Below, piece by piece: positions 54,329 to 63,413 of a stretch of 64,000 nt of DNA. A program made the position numbers and the translations under genes. Origin of the DNA: Nocardia sp. SYP-A9097 (GTDB lineage: Bacteria > Actinomycetota > Actinomycetes > Mycobacteriales > Mycobacteriaceae); NCBI RefSeq assembly GCF_009649815.1, contig NZ_WJIC01000001.1:496001-560000 (forward strand), in the 5' to 3' direction. Positions within the stretch are counted from its first letter, which is position 1. The number at the start of each line of letters is the position of its first letter. The notes under the pieces were generated by a model. The model made no database searches, was not told the origin of the DNA, and saw only the letters and a list, made by a program, of their open reading frames with translations.

Positions 54329-55368
54329 GCATTCGCAAACCGCTGATCGGCTTCGGCATCTTCGCGATCGTGTCCATCCTGGTGACCGCGGTCATCTGGA
54401 ACACGCTGGCGCGCACCGTGGATGGATCCACCAACCGCTACACCGCGACCTTCACCGATGTACTCGGCCTGCGCAAGGGCGATGACGTCCGGATGGCGGG
54501 CGTGCGGGTCGGCAAGGTCGAGACCATCGAACTGGACAAGGGCAACAAGGCCCTGGTGACCTTCATCGTGCAGCGCGATCAAACGCTGTACGGCGACACC
54601 AAGGCGCTGGTCCGCTACCAGAACCTGATCGGCCAGCGCTATATCGCTCTGGCGGAACCGGTTCCGGGCAAGCCGGTCTCCGGCACCCACACGGTGCTGA
54701 AGAACAACGGGGGTATTCCGGTCGAGCGCACCGAGCCGTCCTTCGACGTCTCGGGTCTGCTCAATGGTTTCCAGCCGCTGTTCCAAGTGCTGCAGCCGGA
54801 GCAGGTCAACAACCTCTCCAATACCTTCATCCAGGCGCTGCAGGGTGACGGAGTCTCGTTGAGCGCCTTCATCACTCAGGCCGCGACCCTGGCCACGGAT
54901 TTCCAGCGCCGCGACGCCATCCTCTCGGATGTGATCACCAATCTCTCCGGTGTCATGTCCGGGCTGGCCAAGCGCGGCGACGAGCTGGAGACGCTGGTGA
55001 CCCAGACCCGCGCGCTCATCGGCGGGCTCTACGCCCAGGGCCAGTCGCTGCAGTCCTCGACCGTGCAGATCGCCGACGCCACCTCGGCGCTGGTGAATAT
55101 GATCGGCCAGATTCAGCCGAAACTCGTACTGGCACAGAACTCCACGCATGACGCGCTGGCGCTGCTGCTGGCCAATGGCGACAAGCTCGATCAGGCCGCG
55201 GTGGATCTGCCTGGCATCCTCTCCGATGTCGGCAAGTTCACCCAGAACGGCGCGTACGCCAACGCCTACGTGTGCAGCCTGGACGTCTCGCTGTACGGCA
55301 TCCTCTTCCCGCGCGGTCTGTTCTCGCAGATCGGCGGCAACTCCCACTCGGCGGTGTGCCGGCCATGA
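54325..55368 (+). CDS. mceB: Mce family protein MceB
   Basis: The 347 residues have a transmembrane start (IGFGIFAIVSILVTAVIWNTL) and an MCE domain (YTATFTDVLGLRKGDDVRMAGVRVGKVETIEL), followed by the long helical region and a C-terminal domain with a Cys pair (AYVCSLDVSLYG and SHSAVCRP). The ATG overlaps the mceA stop by four bases. Confidence 0.94.
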   Translation: MSIRKPLIGFGIFAIVSILVTAVIWNTLARTVDGSTNRYTATFTDVLGLRKGDDVRMAGVRVGKVETIELDKGNKALVTFIVQRDQTLYGDTKALVRYQNLIGQRYIALAEPVPGKPVSGTHTVLKNNGGIPVERTEPSFDVSGLLNGFQPLFQVLQPEQVNNLSNTFIQALQGDGVSLSAFITQAATLATDFQRRDAILSDVITNLSGVMSGLAKRGDELETLVTQTRALIGGLYAQGQSLQSSTVQIADATSALVNMIGQIQPKLVLAQNSTHDALALLLANGDKLDQAAVDLPGILSDVGKFTQNGAYANAYVCSLDVSLYGILFPRGLFSQIGGNSHSAVCRP

Positions 55369-56363
55369 TGGCGAAACTCAAGTCCCGCTTCGGTTCCAAT
55401 CGCAATCTGTGGCTCGGCGTGCTCGGCGTGCTGCTCATCGTCGGCCTGCTGGCCGGGTCCACGCTGTACCGGCAGATCGGTATCGGCGAGAAGACCATCA
55501 AGGCCGAATTCGTGCAGACCGCGGGCATCAGGACCGGTGACAAGGTCTCGGTGTCGGGTGTCGCGGTCGGCCGGGTCTCCGGCGCCGAACTCGAGGGCGA
55601 CCATGTGATGGTCTCGCTCTCGGTGAGCAATGACGTCAAGCTCGGTCCGGACGCCAAGGCGTCGATCAAGATGGCGACGCTGCTCGGCGCCCGCTATGTC
55701 GATCTGATTCCCGGCGACGGCTCCGGTCTGAAGAGCAATCGAATTCCCAAGTCCAACACCGCCGTTCCCTACAACCTGGCCGATGTGGTGCAGGAGGGTA
55801 CGCCGAAGTTCGAGGAGCTCGACACCAAGAAGCTCGCGGATTCGCTCAATCTGATCAATCAGCAGATGGGTGACACCCCGCAGCTCACCGTGCAGGCGCT
55901 GGATTCGGTCGGCGCGCTGGCCAAGACCATGAACGACCGCAAGGACGAGGTCGACCAGCTGCTCAAGGATATGGACCGGGTCACCCGGATCCTCGGCGAC
56001 AATCGCAACAGCGTGCTGCTGGTCATCACCCAGGGCGAGGCCATCGCCAATCGGGTGATGGAGCGGCAGACCCTGCTGCGTTCGCTGCTGGACAATATCG
56101 CCACCCTGAGCAGTCAGTTGCAGCAGATCGGCGCGCAGAACGACAACCAGTTCGGCCCCACCCTGATCCAGCTCAACACCATGGCCGAGGGCCTGCAGAA
56201 GAACAAGGACAACCTGGACCGGCTGCTGTCGATCATGCCGGTGTCCGTGCGAACGTTCAACAACGCCTTCGGTAATGGCAATTACGGCGAGGTCGCCCTG
56301 CCGTGGCTGTTCCCGGACAACTGGTTGTGCTTCGCCCAAGTCATCGAGGGGTGCCACGGATGA
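55365..56363 (+). CDS. mceC: Mce family protein MceC
   Basis: The 332 residues have the helix LWLGVLGVLLIVGLLAGSTLY then the MCE domain (KTIKAEFVQTAGIRTGDKVSVSGVAVGRVSGAELEGDHVMV) and helical repeats. It ends LPWLFPDNWLCFAQVIEGCHG with a Cys pair. ATG 55365 (MMAKLKSRF) overlaps the mceB stop by four bases; the frame is open further upstream but this start keeps the coupling. Confidence 0.93.
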   Translation: MMAKLKSRFGSNRNLWLGVLGVLLIVGLLAGSTLYRQIGIGEKTIKAEFVQTAGIRTGDKVSVSGVAVGRVSGAELEGDHVMVSLSVSNDVKLGPDAKASIKMATLLGARYVDLIPGDGSGLKSNRIPKSNTAVPYNLADVVQEGTPKFEELDTKKLADSLNLINQQMGDTPQLTVQALDSVGALAKTMNDRKDEVDQLLKDMDRVTRILGDNRNSVLLVITQGEAIANRVMERQTLLRSLLDNIATLSSQLQQIGAQNDNQFGPTLIQLNTMAEGLQKNKDNLDRLLSIMPVSVRTFNNAFGNGNYGEVALPWLFPDNWLCFAQVIEGCHG

Positions 56364-57460
56364 AATCGGCCGAGTACACGCGAATCGCCAAGGCGGCCAT
56401 GATCGGAGCCGTCGCGCTGGCCGTCGGCAGCTGCTCCATGGTGCCGCTCGGGGTGAAGGACGCGGTCGGGCAGACCCAGCACTTCACCGCCGACTTCCTC
56501 AATATCGCGGGCATGTTCGAGGGCAATCCGATCACCGTGCTCGGACTCGATGTCGGCAAGGTCGACAAGATCGTGCCCAAGGGGCAGTACGTCGAGGTGC
56601 ACATGACGGTCGACGCCGGCGTGGACATTCCGAAAAACGTGCAGGCTGCGCTGATTTCGCCGTCCATCGTGACCGACCGGCATATCGAGCTGACCCCGCG
56701 CTACACCGGCGGGGACAAGCTGAAGGACGGCTCACACCTGACCACCCAGCAGACCAAGACCCCGGTCGAACTGGACACCATGATCAAGACCATCGACACC
56801 TTCGCGGCGGCGCTCAAGCCGACGGACGGGTCGGAGGGTCTGGGTCCGCTGTCCGGGCGCGTGCTGTATCCGATGATGAACGGCAATGGCGAGAAGATGC
56901 GCGATGTGCTCAACTCGCTCTCGGGTGCGCTGAAAGTCGGTGTGGACAATAAGGACGCCGTCTCCACCATCATCATCAAGCTGAACGAGTTGACCACCAT
57001 GCTGGCCGACAACGACCAGTCGGTCCGGGATTTCAGCAATCGGATGACCCAGATGTCCGGGCTGCTCGCCGACCAGGCCCCCGGCCTGCAGGCCACCCTC
57101 GAACAGCTCAATGCCTTCCTGGCCAACACCTCCGGCGCGTTCTCGCAGTACTCCGATCAGCTCAACGGCACGCTCACCGGGCTCACCAATGTGACCAACC
57201 AGCTGCGCGCCAATGCCGCGGGCGTGGTCGAAGTCGTGGACACCGCACCGCTGCTCATGCAGAACCTGGATCGCTCGGTCAACCGGCAGGGCAATTTCAT
57301 CCGCCTGCACGCCGTGCTCGGCTCCGCACTCTCCGGCGAGATCATCAGCCTGTTCTGCGAACGCATCCAGATGAAGGCCGACGGCTGCCGCACCGGCAAG
57401 GTGGAGGACCTCGGCCCCGATCTCGGACTGATGGCGGCGATGTTGGGAATGACGAAATGA
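56360..57460 (+). CDS. mceD: Mce family protein MceD, with lipobox-like N-terminus
   Basis: The 366 residues begin MKSAEYTRIAKAAMIGAVAL, ending in AVGSC with Cys25 at a lipobox-like position. The MCE domain follows (TADFLNIAGMFEGNPITVLGLDVGKVDKIVPKG). In most Mce operons only the fifth protein (MceE) is a lipoprotein; here both the fourth and fifth show lipobox Cys residues. ATG 56360 overlaps the mceC stop by four bases. Confidence 0.92.
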   Translation: MKSAEYTRIAKAAMIGAVALAVGSCSMVPLGVKDAVGQTQHFTADFLNIAGMFEGNPITVLGLDVGKVDKIVPKGQYVEVHMTVDAGVDIPKNVQAALISPSIVTDRHIELTPRYTGGDKLKDGSHLTTQQTKTPVELDTMIKTIDTFAAALKPTDGSEGLGPLSGRVLYPMMNGNGEKMRDVLNSLSGALKVGVDNKDAVSTIIIKLNELTTMLADNDQSVRDFSNRMTQMSGLLADQAPGLQATLEQLNAFLANTSGAFSQYSDQLNGTLTGLTNVTNQLRANAAGVVEVVDTAPLLMQNLDRSVNRQGNFIRLHAVLGSALSGEIISLFCERIQMKADGCRTGKVEDLGPDLGLMAAMLGMTK

Positions 57461-58542
57461 CCAAGCGAACCCGGCGCAGCGCCGTCGCGCTGGCGGTGGC
57501 GGCCTCGACCCTCGCGGTCTCCGGCTGCGGCCTGACCGTGGAAAGCCTGCCGCTGCCCAAACCCGGTGCGGGCGAAAAGACCTATACGATCCACGCGGTC
57601 TTCGACAATGCGCTGAACCTACCCGACCAGGCCAAGGTCAAGATCGGCGGCTCCGACGTCGGCGTCGTCACCAAGATCAGCACCAAGGATTTCAAGGCCG
57701 ATGTCGACCTGGCCATCCGCACCGATATCGAATTGCCCAAGGACAGTACGGCCGAACTGCGCCAGGCCACCCCGCTCGGTGACGTCTTCGTCGCGGTCTC
57801 CAAGCCCAAGACCGATCAGGGCGCGCAGCTGCTGAAAAACGGTGACACGCTGAAGAACACCTCGGCGGGCGCGACCGTCGAAGAGTTGCTGCTCTCGATC
57901 TCCATGCTGTTCAACGGCGGCGGCATCGCGGCGCTGTCCAAGCTCACCGCCGAGATGGACTCCATTGTCGGAGGCAAGGGCCAGACTCTCGCGCACCTGA
58001 TCACCGAAATGACCGGTGTCGTAGGCAGTCTCAACAACAACAGCCAGCGGGTGGACAGCGTGCTCGCCGGATTCAGCGCGCTGGCCGACACCATCCAGGC
58101 CAATCACGATCAGCTCGGCCAGGTCGCGGACAGCCTGCCCGGCATGATCGGGGCCATCGCCGAGAACAATCAGGCGCTCGGCGATCTGCTCACCAAGATC
58201 TCCACAACCAGTGCGGCCCTGGGTGATTACGCCAACACCACCTCGGCGGACCTGGCCAGCCTGCTCGACAATGTGCAGCAGCTGATGAACGCGCTCGCCC
58301 GCACCGAACCTGACTTCGGGCCCATGCTCGACGCCCTGCACGACATCCGGCCGAAGGTGGACGCCTCCTTCAAGGGCAATACCCTCGCGGTCGCCGCCAC
58401 CCTGAGCATGCTCGATATCGGGCTGCTCACCGATCCGGCGAACAGCAAATTCCCGGATCTGCGCGACCTCAACGACTTCGGCGGCAGCCTCATTCAGGTG
58501 CTGCAGATCATCTACGGCCGGGTCACGGGGGGCCAGCGATGA
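57457..58542 (+). CDS. mceE: Mce family lipoprotein MceE (LprN-like)
   Basis: The 361 residues have a signal peptide ending in lipobox AVSGC (Cys24) and then the MCE domain (YTIHAVFDNALNLPDQAKVKIGGSDVGVVTKISTKDFKADVDLAI), followed by helical repeats. This is the lipoprotein of the complex, matching mycobacterial LprK/LprN. It overlaps mceD by four bases and mceF by four bases. Confidence 0.94.
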   Translation: MTKRTRRSAVALAVAASTLAVSGCGLTVESLPLPKPGAGEKTYTIHAVFDNALNLPDQAKVKIGGSDVGVVTKISTKDFKADVDLAIRTDIELPKDSTAELRQATPLGDVFVAVSKPKTDQGAQLLKNGDTLKNTSAGATVEELLLSISMLFNGGGIAALSKLTAEMDSIVGGKGQTLAHLITEMTGVVGSLNNNSQRVDSVLAGFSALADTIQANHDQLGQVADSLPGMIGAIAENNQALGDLLTKISTTSAALGDYANTTSADLASLLDNVQQLMNALARTEPDFGPMLDALHDIRPKVDASFKGNTLAVAATLSMLDIGLLTDPANSKFPDLRDLNDFGGSLIQVLQIIYGRVTGGQR

Positions 58543-59711
58543 ACTGGGTGAAGAACCACAAGAACCTGGTGTCGAATTCGGCGCTGGTGCTGATCCTGCT
58601 CGTCGGCGCGGCCTATTTGGCCATCAGCGTCATGCGGGTCAATCCGCTGCGCGAAACCTACAAGGTGACGGTCGATCTCGATCGCTCCGGCGGTTTGCAG
58701 GCCGGTAATGACGTCACCCTGCGCGGGTATCGCATCGGCAAGGTCACCGAGATCGAGCTCGCCAGTGGTGGCACCGCCATCGCGGCGACGGTCGAAATCG
58801 ACAAGAAGTACCAGATCCCGAGCGACACAATCGTTTCGGTGGGCGCGCTCTCCGGTGCCGGCGAGCAGTTCCTGGATTTCCGGCCCAATACCGACCGGGC
58901 GCCGTACCTCGGCAATGGCTCGATCGTGCAGTTCGACAAGGACAAGGTGAAGACGCCGACCCCCGTATGGTCGGTGCTGGACAACTCCAGTGAATTGATC
59001 TCGCAGATCGATCCGGACAAATTCTCCAGCATTCTCACCGAACTCGACACCGCGCTGTCCGGCGGACCGGATCAGCTACGATCGCTCATCAACGGCATCA
59101 GTGAGGCCACCACCGGCCTGGACAATCTGCTGCCGCAGACCACGAATCTGATCAAGAACCTGCAGACGATCAATGCCACCACCTCGTTGGCGCAGCCGGA
59201 TCTGGCTACCCTGACACGTAATTCGAGTGTGTTGTTCCAGCAGTTCAACGATGCCAATGCCGAACTCCAGAAGATCCTGGAACAGGCGCCCGCACAATTG
59301 CAGGCACTCGGCGCGGTGCTCGACAAGACCGCCGACCCGATGACCAGCCTGGCCACCAACTTCGCGGCCATCACCAAGGCCGCACAGCTGCGCGCACCCG
59401 CTCTGCGCGCACTGTTCCCGGCGCTGGTGGTCGGCACCTCGGCCATGGGTGTGCCCGCGCACGACGGCGAGTTCTACACCATCGTCGATATCTGGCCGCG
59501 GCCCTTCTGCGACTACGTGACGAAGAAGATCCGCCCCGAAGCCGCCACCGAGGCCACCCTCTCGAAGTGGGGCAGCTACTGCACCAACGGACAGGCGGAT
59601 CAGCAGATTCGCGGTTCGGCCAATGCTCCCCGGCCGGACGTGCCGAACAACGGCGCGTACCCGCCCGCGGACGCCGATCCGAACGAGCGGACCCTGCCAC
59701 CGGTGAAGTGA
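58539..59711 (+). CDS. mceF: Mce family protein MceF
   Basis: The 390 residues start with a transmembrane helix (LVSNSALVLILLVGAAYLAISVM) and the MCE domain (YKVTVDLDRSGGLQAGNDVTLRGYRIGKVTEIELASGG). Long helical repeats follow, then a C-terminal domain with a Cys pair (WPRPFCDYVTKKIRPE and KWGSYCTNGQ) and a Pro-rich tail. It is the last MCE-domain gene; the Mas gene begins 69 bp later. Confidence 0.94.
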   Translation: MNWVKNHKNLVSNSALVLILLVGAAYLAISVMRVNPLRETYKVTVDLDRSGGLQAGNDVTLRGYRIGKVTEIELASGGTAIAATVEIDKKYQIPSDTIVSVGALSGAGEQFLDFRPNTDRAPYLGNGSIVQFDKDKVKTPTPVWSVLDNSSELISQIDPDKFSSILTELDTALSGGPDQLRSLINGISEATTGLDNLLPQTTNLIKNLQTINATTSLAQPDLATLTRNSSVLFQQFNDANAELQKILEQAPAQLQALGAVLDKTADPMTSLATNFAAITKAAQLRAPALRALFPALVVGTSAMGVPAHDGEFYTIVDIWPRPFCDYVTKKIRPEAATEATLSKWGSYCTNGQADQQIRGSANAPRPDVPNNGAYPPADADPNERTLPPVK

Positions 59712-59780
59712 AGCAGGCATACTCGCGGACGAAGACCCCAGTACGGTGCGCCCGCGGCGCACCGGGAAAGTGATCGATAC

Positions 59781-60650
59781 ATGTCGGATGACGCTGCCCA
59801 GGACAAGAAAACCGAAGACGACTCGATCGCCGAGGCCGATGTACAGGGCAGCGCCGACATAACGCCTCCCGCCGCGGCGGAGCCGGCCGAACCGGAGGCC
59901 GATGCCACGGTCGCCATCGAGAAGCCGGATCTGGCAAAGGAAACCGACGCGCCGGCCCCGGCTGCCGCCGACGCCGTGCCCGTGCCCCCCGAGCCGAAGC
60001 CCGCTCCGGCCGCGCCACAGCCTCACGCCGCTGAGCCGAAGCCCGTTGTCGCCGGCGGCAACTCGTCGCTGAAGTCCGCCTCGCTGCCGCTGATCGCCGC
60101 CTTCGCGGCGGGCGTACTGCTGGTCGCCGCCATCGGCGCGGTCGTCTTCTTCTGGTTGCAGTCCGACAACCGCGAGAACGAGCTCGCCGACCGCGACGAC
60201 GCCACCAAGGCCGCCTGCGATTTCGTCAAGACCGTCTCGGTCTACGACGAGAAGAGCCTCGGCGATTACGTCGAGCGCGTGCAGGCATCGACCACCGGTG
60301 AGTTCCGCCAGATGTTCGACACCATGTCCGGCGACCTCAAGAGCGTGCTCACCAGCGTGCACGCCCAGTCCAAACTGAATACGGTTCGCTGCGCCTGGGA
60401 ATCCGGCGACGACTCCAAGGCCACCGTCCTGGTCAGCCTCACCCAGACCTCCAGCAACACCATGCGCGCCCAGCCCCTGGTCCTGACCCTGCCCACCTTC
60501 GCCGAACTCGACAAGAAGGACGGCAAGTGGCTGGTCTCCAAATTCGAGCCCATCGCCGACAACGGCAATAACGGCCTCTTCCCCAGCGGCGGCACCCCCA
60601 ACAGCACCCAGCCCGCCCCCACCACCCCAGCCCCCACCCCCGGCAACTGA
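59781..60650 (+). CDS. Mce-associated membrane protein (Mas)
   Basis: The 289 residues have a long acidic/Pro-Ala-rich cytosolic leader (1-95), one transmembrane helix (about 105-127, PLIAAFAAGVLLVAAIGAVVFFWL) and an exported C-terminal domain with the Mas-type block ACDFVKTVSVYDEKSLGDYVERVQASTTGEFRQMFD, plus a Pro/Thr-rich tail. Mas proteins are Mce-complex accessory or stability factors. Operons of this type often have two; only one is seen here. Confidence 0.9.
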   Translation: MSDDAAQDKKTEDDSIAEADVQGSADITPPAAAEPAEPEADATVAIEKPDLAKETDAPAPAAADAVPVPPEPKPAPAAPQPHAAEPKPVVAGGNSSLKSASLPLIAAFAAGVLLVAAIGAVVFFWLQSDNRENELADRDDATKAACDFVKTVSVYDEKSLGDYVERVQASTTGEFRQMFDTMSGDLKSVLTSVHAQSKLNTVRCAWESGDDSKATVLVSLTQTSSNTMRAQPLVLTLPTFAELDKKDGKWLVSKFEPIADNGNNGLFPSGGTPNSTQPAPTTPAPTPGN

Positions 60651-60676
60651 GAACCGAACCGAGACAACAACAACAG

Positions 60677-60713
60677 AGGCCCGGCCCGCTGAACACTCAT
60701 CGGCCCGGCCTTT
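60677..60713 (+). terminator. Imperfect hairpin after the Mas gene
   Basis: AGGCCCGGCCCG pairs imperfectly (one mismatch, one bulge) with CGGCCCGGCCTT about 13 bases later, followed by TTTCCG. It is 26 bases past the Mas stop and could end the Mce operon, although the stronger hairpins of repeat copy B lie 130 bp further on. Confidence 0.4.
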
Positions 60714-60837
60714 CCGCATCCCACCGCCGAGCGGCAGAGGCTGAAGTCGGCGGCGAGCGGCAGCAGCGACTACGGTCGGCCGAGCGGCCCGCCGCGCGTG
60801 GGTCAGGGGTCGACGGACCGGGTCCGGCCTGTGCCAG

Positions 60838-60930
60838 GGGGTTTGGGGGCGAAGCCCCCAAGACCCAGCGTCAGCGTCCCCTTCTTCTACGAGGGTTTGG
60901 GGGCGGAGCCCCCATATCAATCTTCTGTTC
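60838..60930. repeat. Dispersed double-hairpin repeat, copy B (convergent gap after the Mce operon)
   Basis: Hairpins GGGGGCGAAGCCCCC (60845-60859) and GGGGGCGGAGCCCCC (60899-60913) have centres 54 bp apart. The joining segment CCAAGACCCAGCGTCAGCG then CCCCTTCTTC matches copy A at 26153-26245 with few differences. As in copy A, the end runs through CTTCTGTTCTCAGAA into the stop codon of the next minus-strand gene, here rnhA. Confidence 0.85.
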
Positions 60931-61581
60931 TCAGAACAGCGTCAGCGCGTCCGGCGCTGGAGTCTTCGTTGCTGCCACGCGACGGCGCGGGGTGGCAGCA
61001 GCGGTGTGGGCTTGCGCCACTACCTTTTCGGTGGTTGCCGCGACGCTTTCCGCGGGGGTGATCACCGGAATCGGTTCGGTGGTGGGTTCGAGCGGGATGG
61101 GCTCGGTGGCAGGCTCACTCGGCGTGAGGTCGGGTGCGGGGTCGAGGGCACCGGAGGCGATGGCGCGTGCCGCCTGCCCGCACAGGGTGTCGGCCTGCTC
61201 GTTGAAGTAGTTGCCGACGTGGCCGCGCACCCAGCGGAAGCGCACGGGGCCGGGGCGGGTGTTGATGGCCTGGTCGATCTGCTGGATGAGTTCGAGGTTC
61301 TTCACCGGGCCCCCGGTGGAGGTCTTCCATCCGTTCCGCCGCCAACCGTTGATCCATTCGGAGGCGCATTTGATGGCGTAGAGCGAATCGGATTCGATGA
61401 ACAGCGGTTCCGAGCTCGGATGTGCGCGTATGGCCTCCAATAGCGCGCGTAGCTCCGCGATCTGATTGGTGCCCGAAGGCGCACCACCGCTGGCCGATCC
61501 GCCGGCGTGATTGACCCACGCCCAGCCGATGGCTCCGCCCGGGTTACGCAGGCACGATCCGTCGGTGCTCACGATGATCAT
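60931..61581 (-). CDS. rnhA: Ribonuclease HI with C-terminal Pro/Thr-rich tail
   Basis: The 216 residues start with the RNase H core: catalytic D7 (VSTDGS), E43 (AELRALLEA), D65 (IESDS) and D131 (NEQADTLCG), with the WxRGHVGNY loop (RWVRGHVGNYFNEQAD). It removes RNA from RNA-DNA hybrids. After about residue 140 there is a 75-residue tail with the repeats SEPATEPIPLEPTTEPIP, unusual for the family. ATG 61581 (MIIVSTDG) follows the SRPBCC gene by ten bases, so the two are probably co-transcribed. Confidence 0.93.
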   Translation of the reverse strand: MIIVSTDGSCLRNPGGAIGWAWVNHAGGSASGGAPSGTNQIAELRALLEAIRAHPSSEPLFIESDSLYAIKCASEWINGWRRNGWKTSTGGPVKNLELIQQIDQAINTRPGPVRFRWVRGHVGNYFNEQADTLCGQAARAIASGALDPAPDLTPSEPATEPIPLEPTTEPIPVITPAESVAATTEKVVAQAHTAAATPRRRVAATKTPAPDALTLF

Positions 61582-61591
61582 GCTCGCAACC

Positions 61592-62119
61592 CTACGCAAT
61601 CCGGCCGACAAGATCCGTTCCGTGGAATTCCTCTATCTCCCTTCGCAATTGCGATTCGGTGCGTCGCACGGCCGATTGTACGGCGGCTGCCAGCATTCGG
61701 GAGAGCAGGCGGCCGGTGAGCCCTTCGGGGGCCCAGTACTCGGTTTCCGAGGTCAGCACCGCTCGACCGTAGCCCAGCGGATCGAAGCGCAGCGTGAGGA
61801 CGGCCAGTGGCGCGGTGCACGGCGAGTTGCCGCCGTGACCCTGCGCAGGCGATGACTTCCCCGTCCTCCGCCTGCGCAGGGTGTATTCGATGACCGCGTT
61901 GCGGCGGTAGTCGGTGATCTCGCACTCGATGGTCGGGTGCCAGAAACCGACCCGCAGGGTCGCTCCGAAGATGGCTCCGGAGCCGTGGTCGCTGTCTCCG
62001 AGTGGTTCGAAGGCGGCGACCGCGAAGGCCCAGTCGGGTACGAACTGATGGTTGTCCGTGTACGTGAACGCGACCTCCACCGGTGCCCCGACGTCGCTCG
62101 CGTATTTCATGTGGCCCAT
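61592..62119 (-). CDS. SRPBCC (START-like) family protein
   Basis: The 175 residues have the polyketide cyclase/START-like pattern: ASDVGAPVEVAFTYTDNHQFVPDW near the N-terminus, LRVGFWHPTIECEITDYRRNAVIEYTL, FDPLGYGRAVLTSETEYWA and the C-terminal helix MLAAAVQSAVRRTESQLRREIEEF. No catalytic role is readable. ATG 62119 (MGHMKYAS) has GGGAG upstream. In the middle the coding DNA contains a 14-bp inverted repeat (61838-61882) encoding RRRRTGKSSPAQG, which looks like an insertion relative to the usual fold. Confidence 0.82.
   Translation of the reverse strand: MGHMKYASDVGAPVEVAFTYTDNHQFVPDWAFAVAAFEPLGDSDHGSGAIFGATLRVGFWHPTIECEITDYRRNAVIEYTLRRRRTGKSSPAQGHGGNSPCTAPLAVLTLRFDPLGYGRAVLTSETEYWAPEGLTGRLLSRMLAAAVQSAVRRTESQLRREIEEFHGTDLVGRIA
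61838..61882. repeat. Inverted repeat of nested palindromes inside the SRPBCC gene
   Basis: ACCCTGCGCAGGCG (61838-61851) and its exact reverse complement CGCCTGCGCAGGGT (61869-61882) flank 17 bp. Each arm contains the perfect palindrome CCTGCGCAGG. In frame the segment adds a basic, low-complexity loop to the protein. Confidence 0.8.
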
Positions 62120-62213
62120 AGGCTGCTCCCTGTCCCACGGCTGCCACAAAAGTACTACAGGAATCCTATTTATTGAATGGGAACCGGGATTTGCTGTCCG
62201 GAAGCTGAACCGG

Positions 62214-63413
62214 TCACTCGTCCAATTGTGCCGCGATATGTGCCGCGATCGGCAGCGCGGAGGTGGCCGCCGGGGATGGCGCGTTCAAGACATGCACCGA
62301 CCTCGGGGTCCGCTCGATGAGGAAATCGTGCACCAGCGTCCCGTCGGCGCGCACCGCCTGCGCGCGAATGCCCGCCTCCCGTGGCAACAGATCAGCGACC
62401 GTCAACTCCGGGCAGTATCGGCGGCACTCGGCCAGATATCCGCGCCGGAATATCGAATTGCGCATCTCACGCAGCCCGGTCCGCACATTGGCCGCCGCCA
62501 CCCGGTGAAAACCCCGGAATCCCAGGATCTCCCGGGCGTCGCGCAGATTCACGCTGCCCTTGCGATAGCCCTCGCGCGCCAGCCCGAGCACCGCATTGGG
62601 GCCGACGGTCAGGTCACCGTCGATGGTCGGGCTCAAATGCACGCCCAGGAACGGCAATTCGGGATCCGGAATCGGGTAGATGAGGGTGCGCACCAGCTCC
62701 CGGCGGTGCGGCGGCAATTGGTAGTACTCGCCGCGGAACGGCACTATGCGCAGGTCGGACCGTACTCCGGCGAGCCGGGCCAGCCGATCGGCCTGCAAAC
62801 CACCGCACACCACCAGCCGGGCCGCCCGCCAGCTCCCGGCGGGCCCGGAAACCGTTACCGCGTCCGAGGTTTCGGCAATGGCGGTGATCTCCGCGCCGAG
62901 CACGATCTCGGCACCGGCCGCGCGCACCGTATCGGCGAGCGCGGTGGTGACCCGGGTGTAGTCGATGATCCCGGTGCTCGGTACGAAGAGCGCGCCCACT
63001 CCCGTGACCCGTGGTTCGCGGCGTACCAGTTCGGCGGCGTCGAGCAACTCCACTTCGACGCCATTGGTCACCGACCGCTCGTACAGCGCCAGCATGCGCG
63101 CGTGTTCGGCGGAATCGGTGGCCACCAGCAGTTTTCCGCACACCCGGAACGGAATGCCGTGTGCGGCAGCGAATTCCTTGGTCTGTTCGGCCCCGGCCCG
63201 GCACAGCCGCGCCTTGAGGCTGCCGGGTTCGTAGTAGATGCCGGAGTGGATGACTCCGCTGTTGTGCCCGGTCTGGTGCACGGCCAGCGCGTCCGCCTTC
63301 TCGACCAGCAGCAGGCTCGCGCCCGGATGCCGATCGAGAATGCGGTGCGCGGTGGCCACTCCGACGATGCCGCCGCCGATCACGCAATAGTCGTACACAC
63401 CGGAAAGTCTCAC
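62214..63413 (-). CDS. lhgO: L-2-hydroxyglutarate oxidase
   Basis: The 399 residues match LhgO (YgaF), an FAD enzyme that oxidises L-2-hydroxyglutarate to 2-oxoglutarate. The FAD motif is GGGIVG (13-18), then HNSGVIHSGIYYEPGSLKARLCRAG, the strongest family block, and PFRGEYYQL and VGPNAVLGLAREGY later. The GTG start at 63413 overlaps the upstream gene's stop by four bases (GTGA), so they are translationally coupled. A 94-bp gap separates it from the SRPBCC gene. Confidence 0.95.
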   Translation of the reverse strand: MRLSGVYDYCVIGGGIVGVATAHRILDRHPGASLLLVEKADALAVHQTGHNSGVIHSGIYYEPGSLKARLCRAGAEQTKEFAAAHGIPFRVCGKLLVATDSAEHARMLALYERSVTNGVEVELLDAAELVRREPRVTGVGALFVPSTGIIDYTRVTTALADTVRAAGAEIVLGAEITAIAETSDAVTVSGPAGSWRAARLVVCGGLQADRLARLAGVRSDLRIVPFRGEYYQLPPHRRELVRTLIYPIPDPELPFLGVHLSPTIDGDLTVGPNAVLGLAREGYRKGSVNLRDAREILGFRGFHRVAAANVRTGLREMRNSIFRRGYLAECRRYCPELTVADLLPREAGIRAQAVRADGTLVHDFLIERTPRSVHVLNAPSPAATSALPIAAHIAAQLDE

